Origin: Cliona cf. orientalis
Lineage: Eukaryota; Porifera; Demospongiae; Clionaida; Clionaidae
Length of the DNA: 64,000 bases
Direction of reading: 5' to 3'
NCBI GenBank assembly: GCA_963930775.1
Contig: OZ005693.1
Location: 1,302,001-1,366,000 of the forward strand
How positions within the stretch are numbered: the first letter of the stretch is position 1; every line of letters starts with the position of its first letter. The notes under the pieces were generated by a model that saw only the letters and a list, made by a program, of their open reading frames with translations, was not told the DNA's origin and made no database searches. This document shows positions 20,206 to 32,100 of the stretch, piece by piece. The position numbers and the translations under genes were made by a program.

Positions 20206-23132
20206 CCATTTCTTAAGGTTTCAAATTAGCCTTACACTAATTTACATAATAATGTGAGAAGGCCTTAATACAATACCTGTAGTTGTACAAGAAAGGGAAG
20301 TAAGTTGATGCTTGCTCTTTTGATGAACAATGAAAAGTATATATTAGAACTGATAGCTCACTTCAGCAATTATGCAATACAACATAACTGCTGATTATTG
20401 GATTCCAACGCATAGAGTCACAGAGATAGTGGGAGAGACTAGAGGCCGAAGGGTTCATGGAAACACATTCTAGTGATCCTGTGCCCCAAATGCTCTCAAA
20501 TTACACGCCGAGGACAAACGTGTGCAAGTAAATCAACAGGTCATGAGCGTTAGTAATTATTGATGAATTTTTTTGGTGATATTTTGTCTATCTTTTACAA
20601 CCTCTCCATATCTAGATCTGAAAAAAAAAATGTTCTTTTGAGAACATATTCAACTTAAAGATGAATTGCACCCATTTTTCTCAATAAGGAAAGTTGCACT
20701 GGGGTGAACTTTCCTATAAGGTAAGTATGACTACTCAATCTGACCCAGTCAAGCAATTAAAATCAGCAATTTCTGGCAGAATGAGTTCATAGTTGGAGTT
20801 CACTTTGACCTTTCCATTTTTAGAACTTGTATCAATAGCAATGCTCTGAGAAGTGAAATTTAATCATTTTGTGGTGAAAAAAAACATTTTAGTAAAAAAT
20901 GTGACTCAAAATCACATAAATTCCGACAGTCGAGTGTCGCCTTTTTACTTGATCCCATTGAGCCTGGGTGTCTGGGCAGCCTGGGAAATGTAGTCAAGTT
21001 GTGGCAGTATATGGGTGTCGAGAAAGGAGTCATATTGCTAGAAAAGAAGAGTACGTATGTGCAAGCGCGTTCAGGGAGAATCTAACCCATACCAGTATTG
21101 AATTACCATCATCATCATCATATCCTTAGCATGGGCTACCATATGCGTAACCCATTGTACAATTTGTATTTTATCGTTTCGTGATTATCTCTTAATCATA
21201 CAAAAAGTAGAAACAGATAGTTTAAGGCATTGCTTGGCAACAACACGTTTGTTATTCAGTGAAATGCAATTACATTGCGGAAATTCTTACAATTTTATTG
21301 ATTCTCCATATCATTAATTTAAACCGCAAAAAATGCACATAAAGCTGCCTATGACTAAATTCCTCAGCTAAATAAATGCATAACCTAAGTTTTAGACAGA
21401 CTTTGTGACGACAAAAAGCCTTCAGCATTCCATCAAAAATGTAATAAGCGGCAAGTTTAGCAGCTTTTTGGTACTGTTAGTGCCCCCAGGAGGGGGGATT
21501 TCCCCCTACCCGGTTCGACCAAGGAGTGAATATACTTGCAATGTGCGTCGGTATAGCCCATTGTAAAAACCCGTCAAAGAGATGCATATGTGAGCACAAA
21601 TCTGTAAGCCAATTATGTGGTGTCAATTCTTGTGGGCTAAATTTAATTGATAAAGTTTAGCAAACACACATGCCATGCGTTAGGTATCAAAGAGCAAGTG
21701 CATTGTACGTGACTCAGGGAGGTATATCAATGTATTCTGAATCCCACGCAAGTGGTTTACGCACTTATCATTCGGCATGTGGGGCGCACATGGGCATCTA
21801 CTTCACTGACGCACTTTTGTACCCGATTGATGTTTCGACGAATCTCAAAAACTCAACTGATCGCACTTTAGATAGGTCATTATGATAATTAGCTCAGTGG
21901 TTAAGAAGCTATTCAGACACTAATTGGCCAAAAGTGTGTGGTTATACTCACAGTTGTCTCTCGCCACATTGGCATATTGCACTGCTGCTATGGTTTATGA
22001 TTAATTACGCTTCACAACGAAAAAGGCCAAAAAATCCCATAATAGTAGATAACTGAATTGCAGTGTAAACAAGCTAATACAATTTGCCCCTTTTTAAGGA
22101 TAGGTCATGTACTGAAAACAAGTCAAAATTCAACCAAAGATTTGAAATATTCCCTGCAACATGTTCAGAGCTGTAACGATTTGACATGCAGCTCCCTAAA
22201 AAACAAGTCGATTAATTATACTTCAACCAAAAATATAATCAGATTTGAAACATTCATTGTAGTGTAAACTAAATTTTTCTCACATAATAGCATTAAAAAT
22301 TAATAGAGCTGTAGTGATTTCCCCCTTTTTAAGGACATACATAATTGCAATGGTACCTGGATTATTTGAGCAAGCTCTATGTCTCGTTCGTATAGCCATC
22401 AAGACCTCATTAAACAGGGATCTCCCCCCGGTAGTGATGCTAGCGGCTGAGGGTGGGAGACTGGCTGGAGTCAATACCTCGTCGGCGAGCGATGGCTCAC
22501 GAAAACTTTGCATAGTCAACATATCTCACTGCCTGTAAAATACACATACACATGTAGCACACTAGCATAATAATCTGCCACGTCTCCAATAATTTGTCAA
22601 TCTTTACACTAAAAGACCCCAGGATGAATTTAGAAGCTATACACATACGCACATGTACGTGTACCTAAGGCTATGTTTTTATTGCACATGTACCCAGCAT
22701 TGCTCTGGACTGGCTGCCATTGTGCATAAATAATATCACTCTGAGGTTACCTGGAACAGCCAGAAATTTAATTAATGCAAATTAAATCCTGTTGTCTCTG
22801 TCCTACCATATTTTTTGTTTTCTAATTGCAAGGTAAAGCTTGATTTGCCAATTTTGACCATTCTACCATCAATACAGCCTCAGACACAACAGACTATGCT
22901 TAGATGCTGCCATGATTCAATAACCCCCCCCCCCCCCCCCTCCCCCCAGGCCAATACCAATACACTCACCCACTGGCAAAACCACAGGGACAAAATAACT
23001 ACCGGTATACCATACACGTGGGCAAAAACAATGTACCATATATGGCCGGCTAGTCACCTTGCATCACATTCCATGTGTACGAGAGAGAGACAACACAACA
23101 GAGCTTGAACCCAGTAGTACCATACAATGAAC

Positions 23133-23330
23133 TCACAGGCTCGCGATCCGACCCGCGGCCGCGCGCTTTTCGAATGCAGCTGCTTTTCGCGCAGCGCCGC
23201 AGGCAGCTGGTCTATCACGTGATTATCCATTACATCATGGTCAATTTTGCTCTGTATGTGCTATGCTGGTATGTAAACATCGAGTATTTTGACTGGACTG
23301 GGCGTGTCAGAAGACGTGGCTCAGGCAAAA
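23133..23330 (+). promoter_or_regulatory. CpG-rich promoter region of TBC1D22
   Basis: The most CpG-dense stretch near this gene, containing cgcggccgcgcgc around 23153-23166 and ttcgcgcagcgccgc. It is followed by a palindromic ATCACGTGAT (CACGTG E-box) at about 23216-23225. It ends at the ATG at 23331. CpG enrichment in an otherwise A+T-rich window suggests the core promoter and 5' UTR; the exact start site is not visible. Confidence 0.5.
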
Positions 23331-26300
23331 ATGGCCAGTGTAGACGCTTCTAAGAAGTCCTTTTGGAAGAAGGGCAGCAATACCAAGCTCCCAGGAAGGT
23401 AAGGTCTCGCACAAAAGAAAGGTACAATAGGATTCTAAATAACGCCCACCAACAGATTTTCTGATATCGAGCCCGTTCCTGACAGATTTTCTCTTTCCTC
23501 GCAGACCCCAGCCCGTCTATAGAACACAGGAAGTGTCTCCTGATGCTGGAATGAGTACAGGTACCACCCACACAGCAGGTCCACAAAGGTAAAGAAAATA
23601 TATTAATTTATTCGAGATCTCTCTTCTCTCTCTCCCTCTCTCCCTCTCTGTGTAGGGGAAGTGTATGAGAGAGAGAGAGTGAGTTGTGTTACTGTCACGT
23701 TTTTACTTTTAATATCCCCAACCACTTCAATTTATTCACACACACCCCCAGTGTTGCTGCTGCTGCTCACCTGAGGCCCAGGAGTAAGACATTTGAGGAA
23801 TATGAGAAGGACACAGATGATGTGTGGGATGACAATGAAGAAGATATGTCCACTCCGGCACAGTTGGAGTTCCCAACGACACCAGACGGGGGTGGGAAAG
23901 GGGAAAGGGGAGGGGCAGTTAGTGCAAGGGGGAAACAGGCCGGATCAAATGGGAAAGGAATAAGTGAGTGTGTTTGAGAGAAACTGTCTCTTATATAATA
24001 ATATGCTGGCATCTATTCAGCATAATAAAATTCCTTGACTGCAGGTGACTTGAAAGCCTTCTTTTCAGACGTCGTAAAGCCAAAAAGCGTAGGTTCTCCT
24101 CGCTCTCGACCACGATCACAGTCGGACAAGACTTTAGTTTCTGGCGGCAAGACCATGTCTCCGTTGGCCGATAATGAGCAAAGAATGATGGGTACGTCCA
24201 CATTTATATTTGTATTGATACATGTAATTCTGTCTGCTATTATTGTGATGAGCTCAGTATTATTATTATATTTTTATGTTACTGTGACATTACTCATTAA
24301 TTATTTTCATCTTCCAGCTGGTCCCGACGACTTCTTTGATCCTCCCGACAGAGAGACGATGAGACTACAGAAGTTTGGGAAACTACTCGCCGGTCCTAAC
24401 ACAGATCTTGGTATAATATATATCATGATTAGATGAAAATTTGTGCTTACCCACCTCACCCCTCCCTCCTCCCCCCCCCCCCCCCCCCCCCGGGCCCCTC
24501 ACACACACACCTCACCTGGAATTCTGGATCATTCTCTATAGTTCCCTTTTAATTATAGGGGGTGGAGGGTGAAGGGATGAAAAAAAAATGGCTTAACACA
24601 CCAGACTAAGTTGATACGCATCTGGTTTTTGTTAATCATATCTAGTACCGATGGTTGGGTGCCATGCACGTGCATGCACTAGTGGCGATTCTACGTTCAA
24701 TATTTACCGTGACCGCTCCGTTAACACCTCATTTGTGCTATCTACTTCCACAGTCTAGCCGGCCAAGTATTATCACAGATGCAGTTCCATGGGAAAATAG
24801 TTCCAACTATTCAGTCCAGCGGGCTGCTATGCTGTTAGGGGGTGGGGCTGGCATAACTAGCTACATGTACATGTATATAGCTTCATGGTGATCGAATGTC
24901 TTAAAGTGAGCCTTATAAGATTAACGGTAGTGATTAATTTGCTGCAGATGAGCTTCGGAAGTTGAGTTGGTCGGGGATTCCCCCTCCCGTGAGGAACACT
25001 ACTTGGCAAATCCTTTGCGTAAGTATGCAATCATACAAATGCACGTATATACATGCAGAAGTCAGTGTACTTGCACCATCGATAAAAATATAGTGATATA
25101 TTAAATTTATATAACCAGCAAAATTCTACTGATTTCAATTAGGCAACCTGTTGCACTGAGTTATCCGATCTGTAAAGAGAACCCCCCTCAATGCTTACTG
25201 CATATCATTTCTATCTGTTGCTTGGACATTAATTTCTCACACGTGTGCATTAGTAGCCTCATACTTGAACGTGAGAAAGGAATAGATGGGCTATATAGAT
25301 ATCTTAGCAGATTTCCCAGTGTAGCTGGAATGTTTCCATGGTAACGACCTTTCGTATTCTTTACTCCATCCATTAATTTTGGGCATGCCTGCATCGTGCA
25401 TGCATGTGTCCTTGCATGTGTCTGTACATGTACATGTGGTTTACACGTTTGCCCCCACGCACACATGTCAATCCACAATCTCCGGGATCCCATGCATTGG
25501 TCACCGTACAGGGATACCTTCCAGCAAATATCGACAGGAGAGAGGAAACACTGCAGCGGAAAAGGCAAGAATATCGAAACTTCATCGATCAATACTACCA
25601 TATGAGATCAGACCCCCTTCATGTGGACACCTTCAGACAGGTGGGTATACACACGTACATGTATGCATGTGTGTCACTGTGTGTCATACATTGTACATGT
25701 ATGTCATGTCCTACCAACCATAATTTTTGTTGGCAAATTATCAGCCATGGGATGGGAGTAGACGATCATAGGGTATATAGCCTGATGGCGAAAGGGAGTC
25801 ATGGACAAACAAATTCGCTACGTGACATTAGTTGGGGTATACGTGTGTGCGGGTGTGGATGAGAGGCAACTCTTTCTTTGAGGTGGTTTAGGATGTTCTG
25901 ATTGAAGACACTTTCGGAATATGCATTAAGTGGGACCCCTTTGTGTTTACTTCTCTTGTTTGCAAATAGAGTATGAAGCTCTTTACATGTAAACAGTAGT
26001 ATGTCTATACTACATGTACATATATGTGCGTATTCCCCCAGGAATTGGTGCTTCTCCTTGTTCCAGTAGCTGAACGGATAACACACACACATGTACATTT
26101 ATGTATAAATTGTTAAGTACACAGGACGTTTACCACCCCCTGGTTCTCAAGGCTGGGCGACTCGATGGCGCTGCCTAATAATCGTATTGTTATTACGAGT
26201 GTGCCCGAACCCTCACGCACTAGCACCGCGATGGTTTCCCCTCCTCCACCCACTACCCCCCATCTTTCCCACACACACACACAAGATCGGATGTGGTCTT

Positions 26301-28602
26301 TAACAATGGTTATTGTAGACAGGTACTGTACATGTGCAGTCCATACACCAGTTGCTTTCATGTCCATAATTAGGTAAGGCTAAATGCAGCAGCGGTAGTG
26401 AATGTTGAAAATCAGTCCAAACTGTGAGTCAATATTATGTCACGGTGGTTAGGTATCTCTTTGCCCCCACTCTTCGTTCACTCGCTTCCAGCCCAGTCCA
26501 GACAACCCTGACTCAAGACTAATCGTGTTACTACGTATTATCATTGGCAAAAAGTGTGCCATAATAGGACGATGTGTTGGTGTGATCCCACCCCATGCCC
26601 AGATCGCTATCAATGTTCCTCGTATAGTATTATTGTAACCCCCAAATTTTGGATTATTTTATCTCAAAAATCGCTGCTGCATCCATGTGCCTACACCTAC
26701 TCAGGAAAGTCACTAAAGAGTGGTAGAGTGGCACAGCACCGCTCTTAAAAAGCCGTTTTGCAATTGATGCGATTTTTAAAACCACAAACACCCTTTGATG
26801 TTCAACCACAGCACCACCCTTCGATTTTGCTCTAGTGACTTACCTGCTACTACACTGTGAACTTAACTTCAAAATTTTTTTATCCTACCCAGATCGCCAT
26901 CGATGTTCCGCGCATGAATCCTGACATCCCCCTCTTCCAGCAGAAGATCGTGCAGGAGTGTTTCCAGAGGATACTGTTCATCTGGTCGATGCGTCACCCC
27001 GCCAGCGGCTACGTCCAGGGAATCAATGACCTCGTCACGCCGTTCTTTGTCGTCTTTCTCTCCTACTACATCTGTAAGGCTCAACTCAGTTATTATAATA
27101 TACTGCATGCAATAGTGTGTGTGAAGGAATCGAATATTGCATGTGAGAGAAATTTATGTTCTCCCTGTCAGTCAGTTTTTATTTATGATCCCCTGCTACT
27201 CAAAAAGGCTCAACTCAGTTATGTACTGCATGTAATAGTGTGAATGGTGTCCCCTCGGGGTGAAAATCCTAATCACACCAGAAGATGTGTAGAATAGATT
27301 GCCATATCTGTGAAGAGTGATTAGTAGATTTGCATTATCTGCTTTCTCTCTCTCTCCCTCCCTTCGCCCTCCCCCCTCGCCTTCCGCAGCTGGAGATAAG
27401 AATCCCGAGACATACAATCTCTCCAAGCTCTCGGCTGACATCCTCCAAAACTTGGAAGCCGACAGTTTTTGGTGCATGCAGAAGCTGTTGGAGGGCATTC
27501 AGGACAACTACACGTTGGCCCAGCCTGGCATCCAGACAAAGATCATTGCACTCAAGGACCTCATGAAAAGATTAGATGGTGAGAATATTTTAATGATTAC
27601 TGTATACATGTAGCCAGAAAATTTGGTGGGGAATTAAATTTGGCGGTTTGGCGGTCTATGTTACAACCGCCAAATTAAAATCCGCCAAAATTTCCTATTT
27701 GCATATAATATACGTATGGCGATTCCGTACCGAACCGGCAAATTTAAATCCGCCAATATTCTTGCAAAAATGATTTTGGGCTCAACCGCCAAATTTAATT
27801 CCTGCCAATATTTCCGGCTATACGGTAATATGTGTTAATAATTTTGTGATAGAAGTAATTTTCTGTCTGCAGGTTCTCTTGATGCCCACTTGAGCAGACA
27901 TTCTGTGGAGTACATCCAGTTCTCATTCAGGTGGATGAACAACCTGCTGATGAGGGAATTCCCCCTCAGATGCGTCATCAGACTCTGGGACTCCTATTTG
28001 GTAAGTCAATCAATTTTAATCAATGATATCGTGTACCTAGCATTTATTTTGCTTTCATTACAGTCAGAGAAAGACGGCTTTGCCACATTTCACATCTATG
28101 TCTGTGCTGCACTGATGGCCCACTTTTCCAGACAGATTAGAGCAAAGAAAGATTTTCAGGTATATATGCAAATTTGTGTACCAAATTGGTACCGTAGATC
28201 GCGAAATTTTCGCCGTTAAAAAATTTTCATCAATGACCTTTTCTGACGAAAATTAAACACGCGAAATATTTGTGTAACGTACGTTGACCTATACCTATTT
28301 TGGTCGCTAAAAGTCTGGCGACAAAATTTAGACTACACAAAAAATTTTACAAGCGAAATATTTACCGGCGAAAATATCCCGATCTACGGTAATTTAAAAC
28401 TTCTTGGCATTTGTATGGATCCCCTGCTAACACCCTCCTCACCCCCTTCTTTTTACAGGACATCATGGTGTTCATTCAGAACCTCCCTACGGCACAGTGG
28501 ACCAATGACGACGTTGAACTGCTCCTAGCGGAGGCCTACAAACTCAAATTCATGTTTGCCGACGCCCCCGGGCACTTAACGGTCATCAAAAGCAGTACAT
28601 AA
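23331..28602 (+). CDS. TBC1D22: TBC1 domain family member 22 (Rab GTPase-activating protein)
   Basis: Rab-GAP of the TBC1D22A/B family, known to act at the Golgi. Twelve exons: 23331-23398, 23505-23588, 23752-23963, 24045-24191, 24318-24410, 24948-25018, 25512-25640, 26893-27073, 27390-27578, 27873-28000, 28064-28159 and 28459-28602. They total 513 aa with all phases closing, like human TBC1D22A/B (about 505-517). The N terminus (MASVDASKKSFWKKGS) precedes a disordered acidic/basic region. The TBC domain starts at DELRKLSWSGIP. It has both catalytic fingers: IxxDxxR as IAIDVPR and YxQ as YVQ in HPASGYVQGINDLVTPFF. The C-terminal half has RWMNNLLMREFPLR and LLLAEAYKLKFMFADAP. Two introns carry TACCGTA-type elements. 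AATAAA lies 22 bp after the stop. Confidence 0.94.
27596..27829. mobile_element. TACCGTA-type short inverted-repeat element a
   Basis: A 234-bp MITE-like element in the TBC1D22 intron before exon 27873-28000. Ends are ttactgtata and tatacggtaat; arms match over about 45 bp apart from a small insertion. Inside, the motif ccgccaaattt and its inverse ggcggattt occur several times in alternating orientation. No coding capacity. Confidence 0.7.
28189..28391. mobile_element. TACCGTA-type short inverted-repeat element b
   Basis: A 203-bp element in the next TBC1D22 intron. Terminal repeats are taccgtagatcgcgaaattt and its inverse ending gatctacggta. Internal alternating motifs are gcgaaat, gacgaaaatt and ggcgaaaat. 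Non-coding. Confidence 0.75.
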
Positions 28603-28624
28603 TGTATCATTTTTTTTTGTACCC

Positions 28625-28630
28625 AATAAA
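28625..28630 (+). terminator. Polyadenylation signal of TBC1D22
   Basis: AATAAA, overlapping a second AATAAAT, 22 bp after the TAA stop. Between here and the convergent ANKRD16 stop at 29181 lie about 550 bp of A+T-rich DNA with nothing else recognised. Confidence 0.7.
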
Positions 28631-29180
28631 ATAAATTATTATTAAACTCACCAGAATGATACGCAAATCTATCGAAGAACAGTGGCATCGGTTCAGATGT
28701 CCGAGTTATTGTTATCTCTTTTTTTTATCAGGTGGCTATACTTATGAGAGTGCAATTTAATGCCCTGTATTGCCTTAATTGTGCGTATGGTGTACGTACC
28801 TATCTGTGTATTTTTTGAAGACACAAGTATTGTAATTTTGTCGTTTTGTGCAATGTGGTTCTTTTTTTTTTAAGTGCTATCAGAAAATTCATTCTCTTGT
28901 AAGAAAAGGATAGTTGACAGTAGATCGAGCCAGAATTTTTTGCAAGGAGCAAATTTCATTGTTTTGCCATAAAGTCATGGTATGGGGCTTGGTGGAATTT
29001 TTCCTCCTGTGAAACTTTTTAAGCGAATCATTAAAAAGAACCAACTGATTATGGTACTGTATATTATAGATAGTATATATATGCCCTAGCTTCTTATTCA
29101 CAGCAAAAATCCTATTAAGAGGAGAAAGAAATTCTTAAAATTAAATAATGACTGTAATGTAAATTCCATAGTATATACCA

Positions 29181-32100
29181 TTAGGATTGTTGGGTGAAGT
29201 TGGTTAATGCTTCAACAGCGGCTTTAGAGTCACGAGCATTTCTTGCAATGTCCAGTGCTGCAGTGTGTCCCCCCAAAAATATCATTGTACAGTAATAATT
29301 AAATTAAAAAATTATCGGTTGATCCAATAGTAAGGCAGATCGTGAGCGATATGTGGTACAAAAATTAAATTATTTTGATCTAATTATAAGGCAGCTAGTG
29401 CACGCATATAACATAATTAGATTATTCTTATTCAATTATAGTGCAGTGCAAAGGGAAGAAAAGAATTTGGCGTCTAAACCAGGTTTAAAGTACTGACGGG
29501 TATTATGGCAATTTCATAATTTTTCGTTTTTTACTGTACATGTGCATGTGAACACATCCTCGTGTGTGTACGCGATAAGATACACCACAGGGCCTGGCAT
29601 GGTGCAAGCACATGCTTATTATAATAATATAAATCATACCAGAATACCAATGTATAATAATACACAATGATGTATACATGTAAAGGGCTACAGCTGTTTT
29701 GTGTTAATTTTCACACCATAATCATTCTGTTTTAATTTGGAGCTCACCTGTTCGTCCCTTCTTATCAGTGATAGATGGATCAGCTCCGTGCTTCAGTAGT
29801 AGAGAGATGGCACTTGCTTGGCCCTCCTGCATGTGCATTGTAAATATACCGTAGTGTTGACAGGTAAGTGCCCGCCCATGGGCGCTTAAAACATAATTCG
29901 TGATTAATTTTTGGCCCACATGGGCACTTACCCGGGATCAAAATTCCATACGTTTATATAGAAGCTGCTACATTGACTCCTTAAAATATGAGATACATGG
30001 GTGCTTACCAGGGATCGGGAGTAGGCACTTGCCCGGGACACTACAATTACCGTAATGTGTGTGCATGAGCAGAATAAGGCTTACAACAGATGGGCCACTA
30101 TGTACAGTGTATACATGTATATACCGATTCACCTTAAATCGTCTGAAGTTAAGGGCACATTGTCATATGAAATGTAGTTATAGACTACAGAGGAATGTTA
30201 TCGCCGTTAGTTATGATTGGCTCTGTGTGAAGCAACCTTATCGCACTGTGAGAAGATAGTTTGGGCAGACAGACAAGTATTCAAGCACGGATGTTTGGCC
30301 TTGTCGGATCGTTAATCTGCTTAAACGTAATGCCAAATCAGACTAAATCAGCCGGCCGGCTGGGTGCTGTGTTGCCATGGATGACAACCACAACCTCTAC
30401 ACTGGTACAATAATGTGTACGCATGTGTGCTAGCCGAGTCATTGTTCTATCAAGGCACTTGTACGTGCGTATCCTGCGGTTCTATTGTTACAGTAGTCTA
30501 AGAATTGTTGCTAAGGTTTGGATGAAGCCCTCGGACAGAGCTAGGTGCTTCAATCTCATCAACTGTAGACTAGATCTGAGTGGGTGTGTGCATTACACCA
30601 TTAGTGGATTGAGCAAGCTAAGGAGGAGCATGCTGCAATCTCCATTAGACTGAAAGGGTGAATACATACAATAAATAGTCTTAAGATAGTTAGGGCGGAT
30701 GGATGCACGCTTGCGCAATTGCATGAGCAAACAGCACGATATTATCGTTATGACGCATTGGTTCTAATTTCATTGACTGGCTGGCTGATCTTATGATCGT
30801 GTTTGGCTAGACTAGGACAAATAGCTGCCATGGGTGAAGGGGTGCTTCATCAATTGCTGCATCGAAACTTCAATAACTAATAAGTGACCCCCTCCCTGTG
30901 TCAATGCAGGCCACCCATACATAAGGATGCCTATATACTATTATAGTATACTGTCACATGACATAATTGCGTATTAAATTTAGTATCATTCGTAATTTTC
31001 AATTTTTGCTCGATATACAATTTTTTGCCAACATCTTGTGCAAGCGAGGTCGGAAGTATAATTATGAAGTTCAAGGATTCAGTTCGTCTAGCAAAGGACT
31101 GTGCAAATCCGGTACAAACGAGGTCAATCCATTGATGTAATGACTCTAATTAATCAAATTTGGCCCGACAAGTTAAATCGGTTGTCTTAATTAATTAACA
31201 CCCATTAACTAAGTGATCAGTGATCCGATTAACGTACCAAAACATTTCCTTGTACTTCAATGTATTCTCTAGAGTTTATTAATGATGGCTTCATCAACCA
31301 AGTGTGCTTTTTATATAATTAATTAAATTAATAACTCGATGTCAAAACGTTTACGTTCATGTTATGTAATTACACCTCATTACCCTCTCCCCTCCCTTCC
31401 TTCCCGGCCCTTCCCGGGTCTCCTTCGTTTAGACCAGTATTACAACTATAAAGATAGTCTGAATATTGAGTGTGATGTACATGAATACACCAGCGACACG
31501 TTGATTAATAAAAAATTTTTAGTCCTGAATAATCGATTTTTAAAAATGACAGCTTGACCTAGCTGTACTCAACTTTAACCTTTAAGTTAGCGGCCGGTAC
31601 ACATAATATAATTATATATAGCTAGGTATCCATAGCGATCGATGAACTGTTTTCTTTGTGAGTTTGTAAAAATTACGTGAGTCTGAGAGTGTGAGATAGC
31701 CATGTGGGAGAGCGGGTGGAAACTTTTAAAGTTCACATTATCATAATGACGTTTTTCATGGAAAAATTTCTGTAGGAATGATCCCTCATCACATTCACAT
31801 TAATTATACCATTACAGCTACCATACACGTGTTTAAAATCTAGTACTTCAGGTAAAATACATAATACGCTGGTACAAATTTTGCAGTCAGACCCATGCAC
31901 CTACATAATATTATACAACACTACTCTTGTATTGTTAGCTAGCATACTACAGATGGCACGCGCAGCCACACGACATGCAAGCTGTTATGTACAGTACTGT
32001 ACAGCTACCGGGTCGTGAGCAATCAGCGTAGGGAGGGAGGGAGGGAGTGATGGAGACACGTGTAACCACATGTAGCGGTACAAATTAGCCCCTATTGTTA

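Larger units (their letters stand above)
16439..23132. other. Gene-poor, repeat-rich interval
   Basis: No recognisable gene. Contents: poly-T runs near 16540-16600, a duplicated C/T-rich unit (17063-17282), a TG-rich minisatellite (17863-18030), CT/CA runs (18837-18875), a TG run (19706-19734), a 23-base C run (19955-19977), a purine minisatellite (20076-20205) and a C run at 22923-22940. Two minus-strand open frames might be exons but match nothing I know: 19363-19626, preceded on its strand by a good acceptor (tctttctgttgacag), and 22280-22510, beginning with an ATG. Another open frame at 18356-18649, minus, starts with a signal-peptide-like segment but has no supporting splice sites or context. 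Confidence 0.6.
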
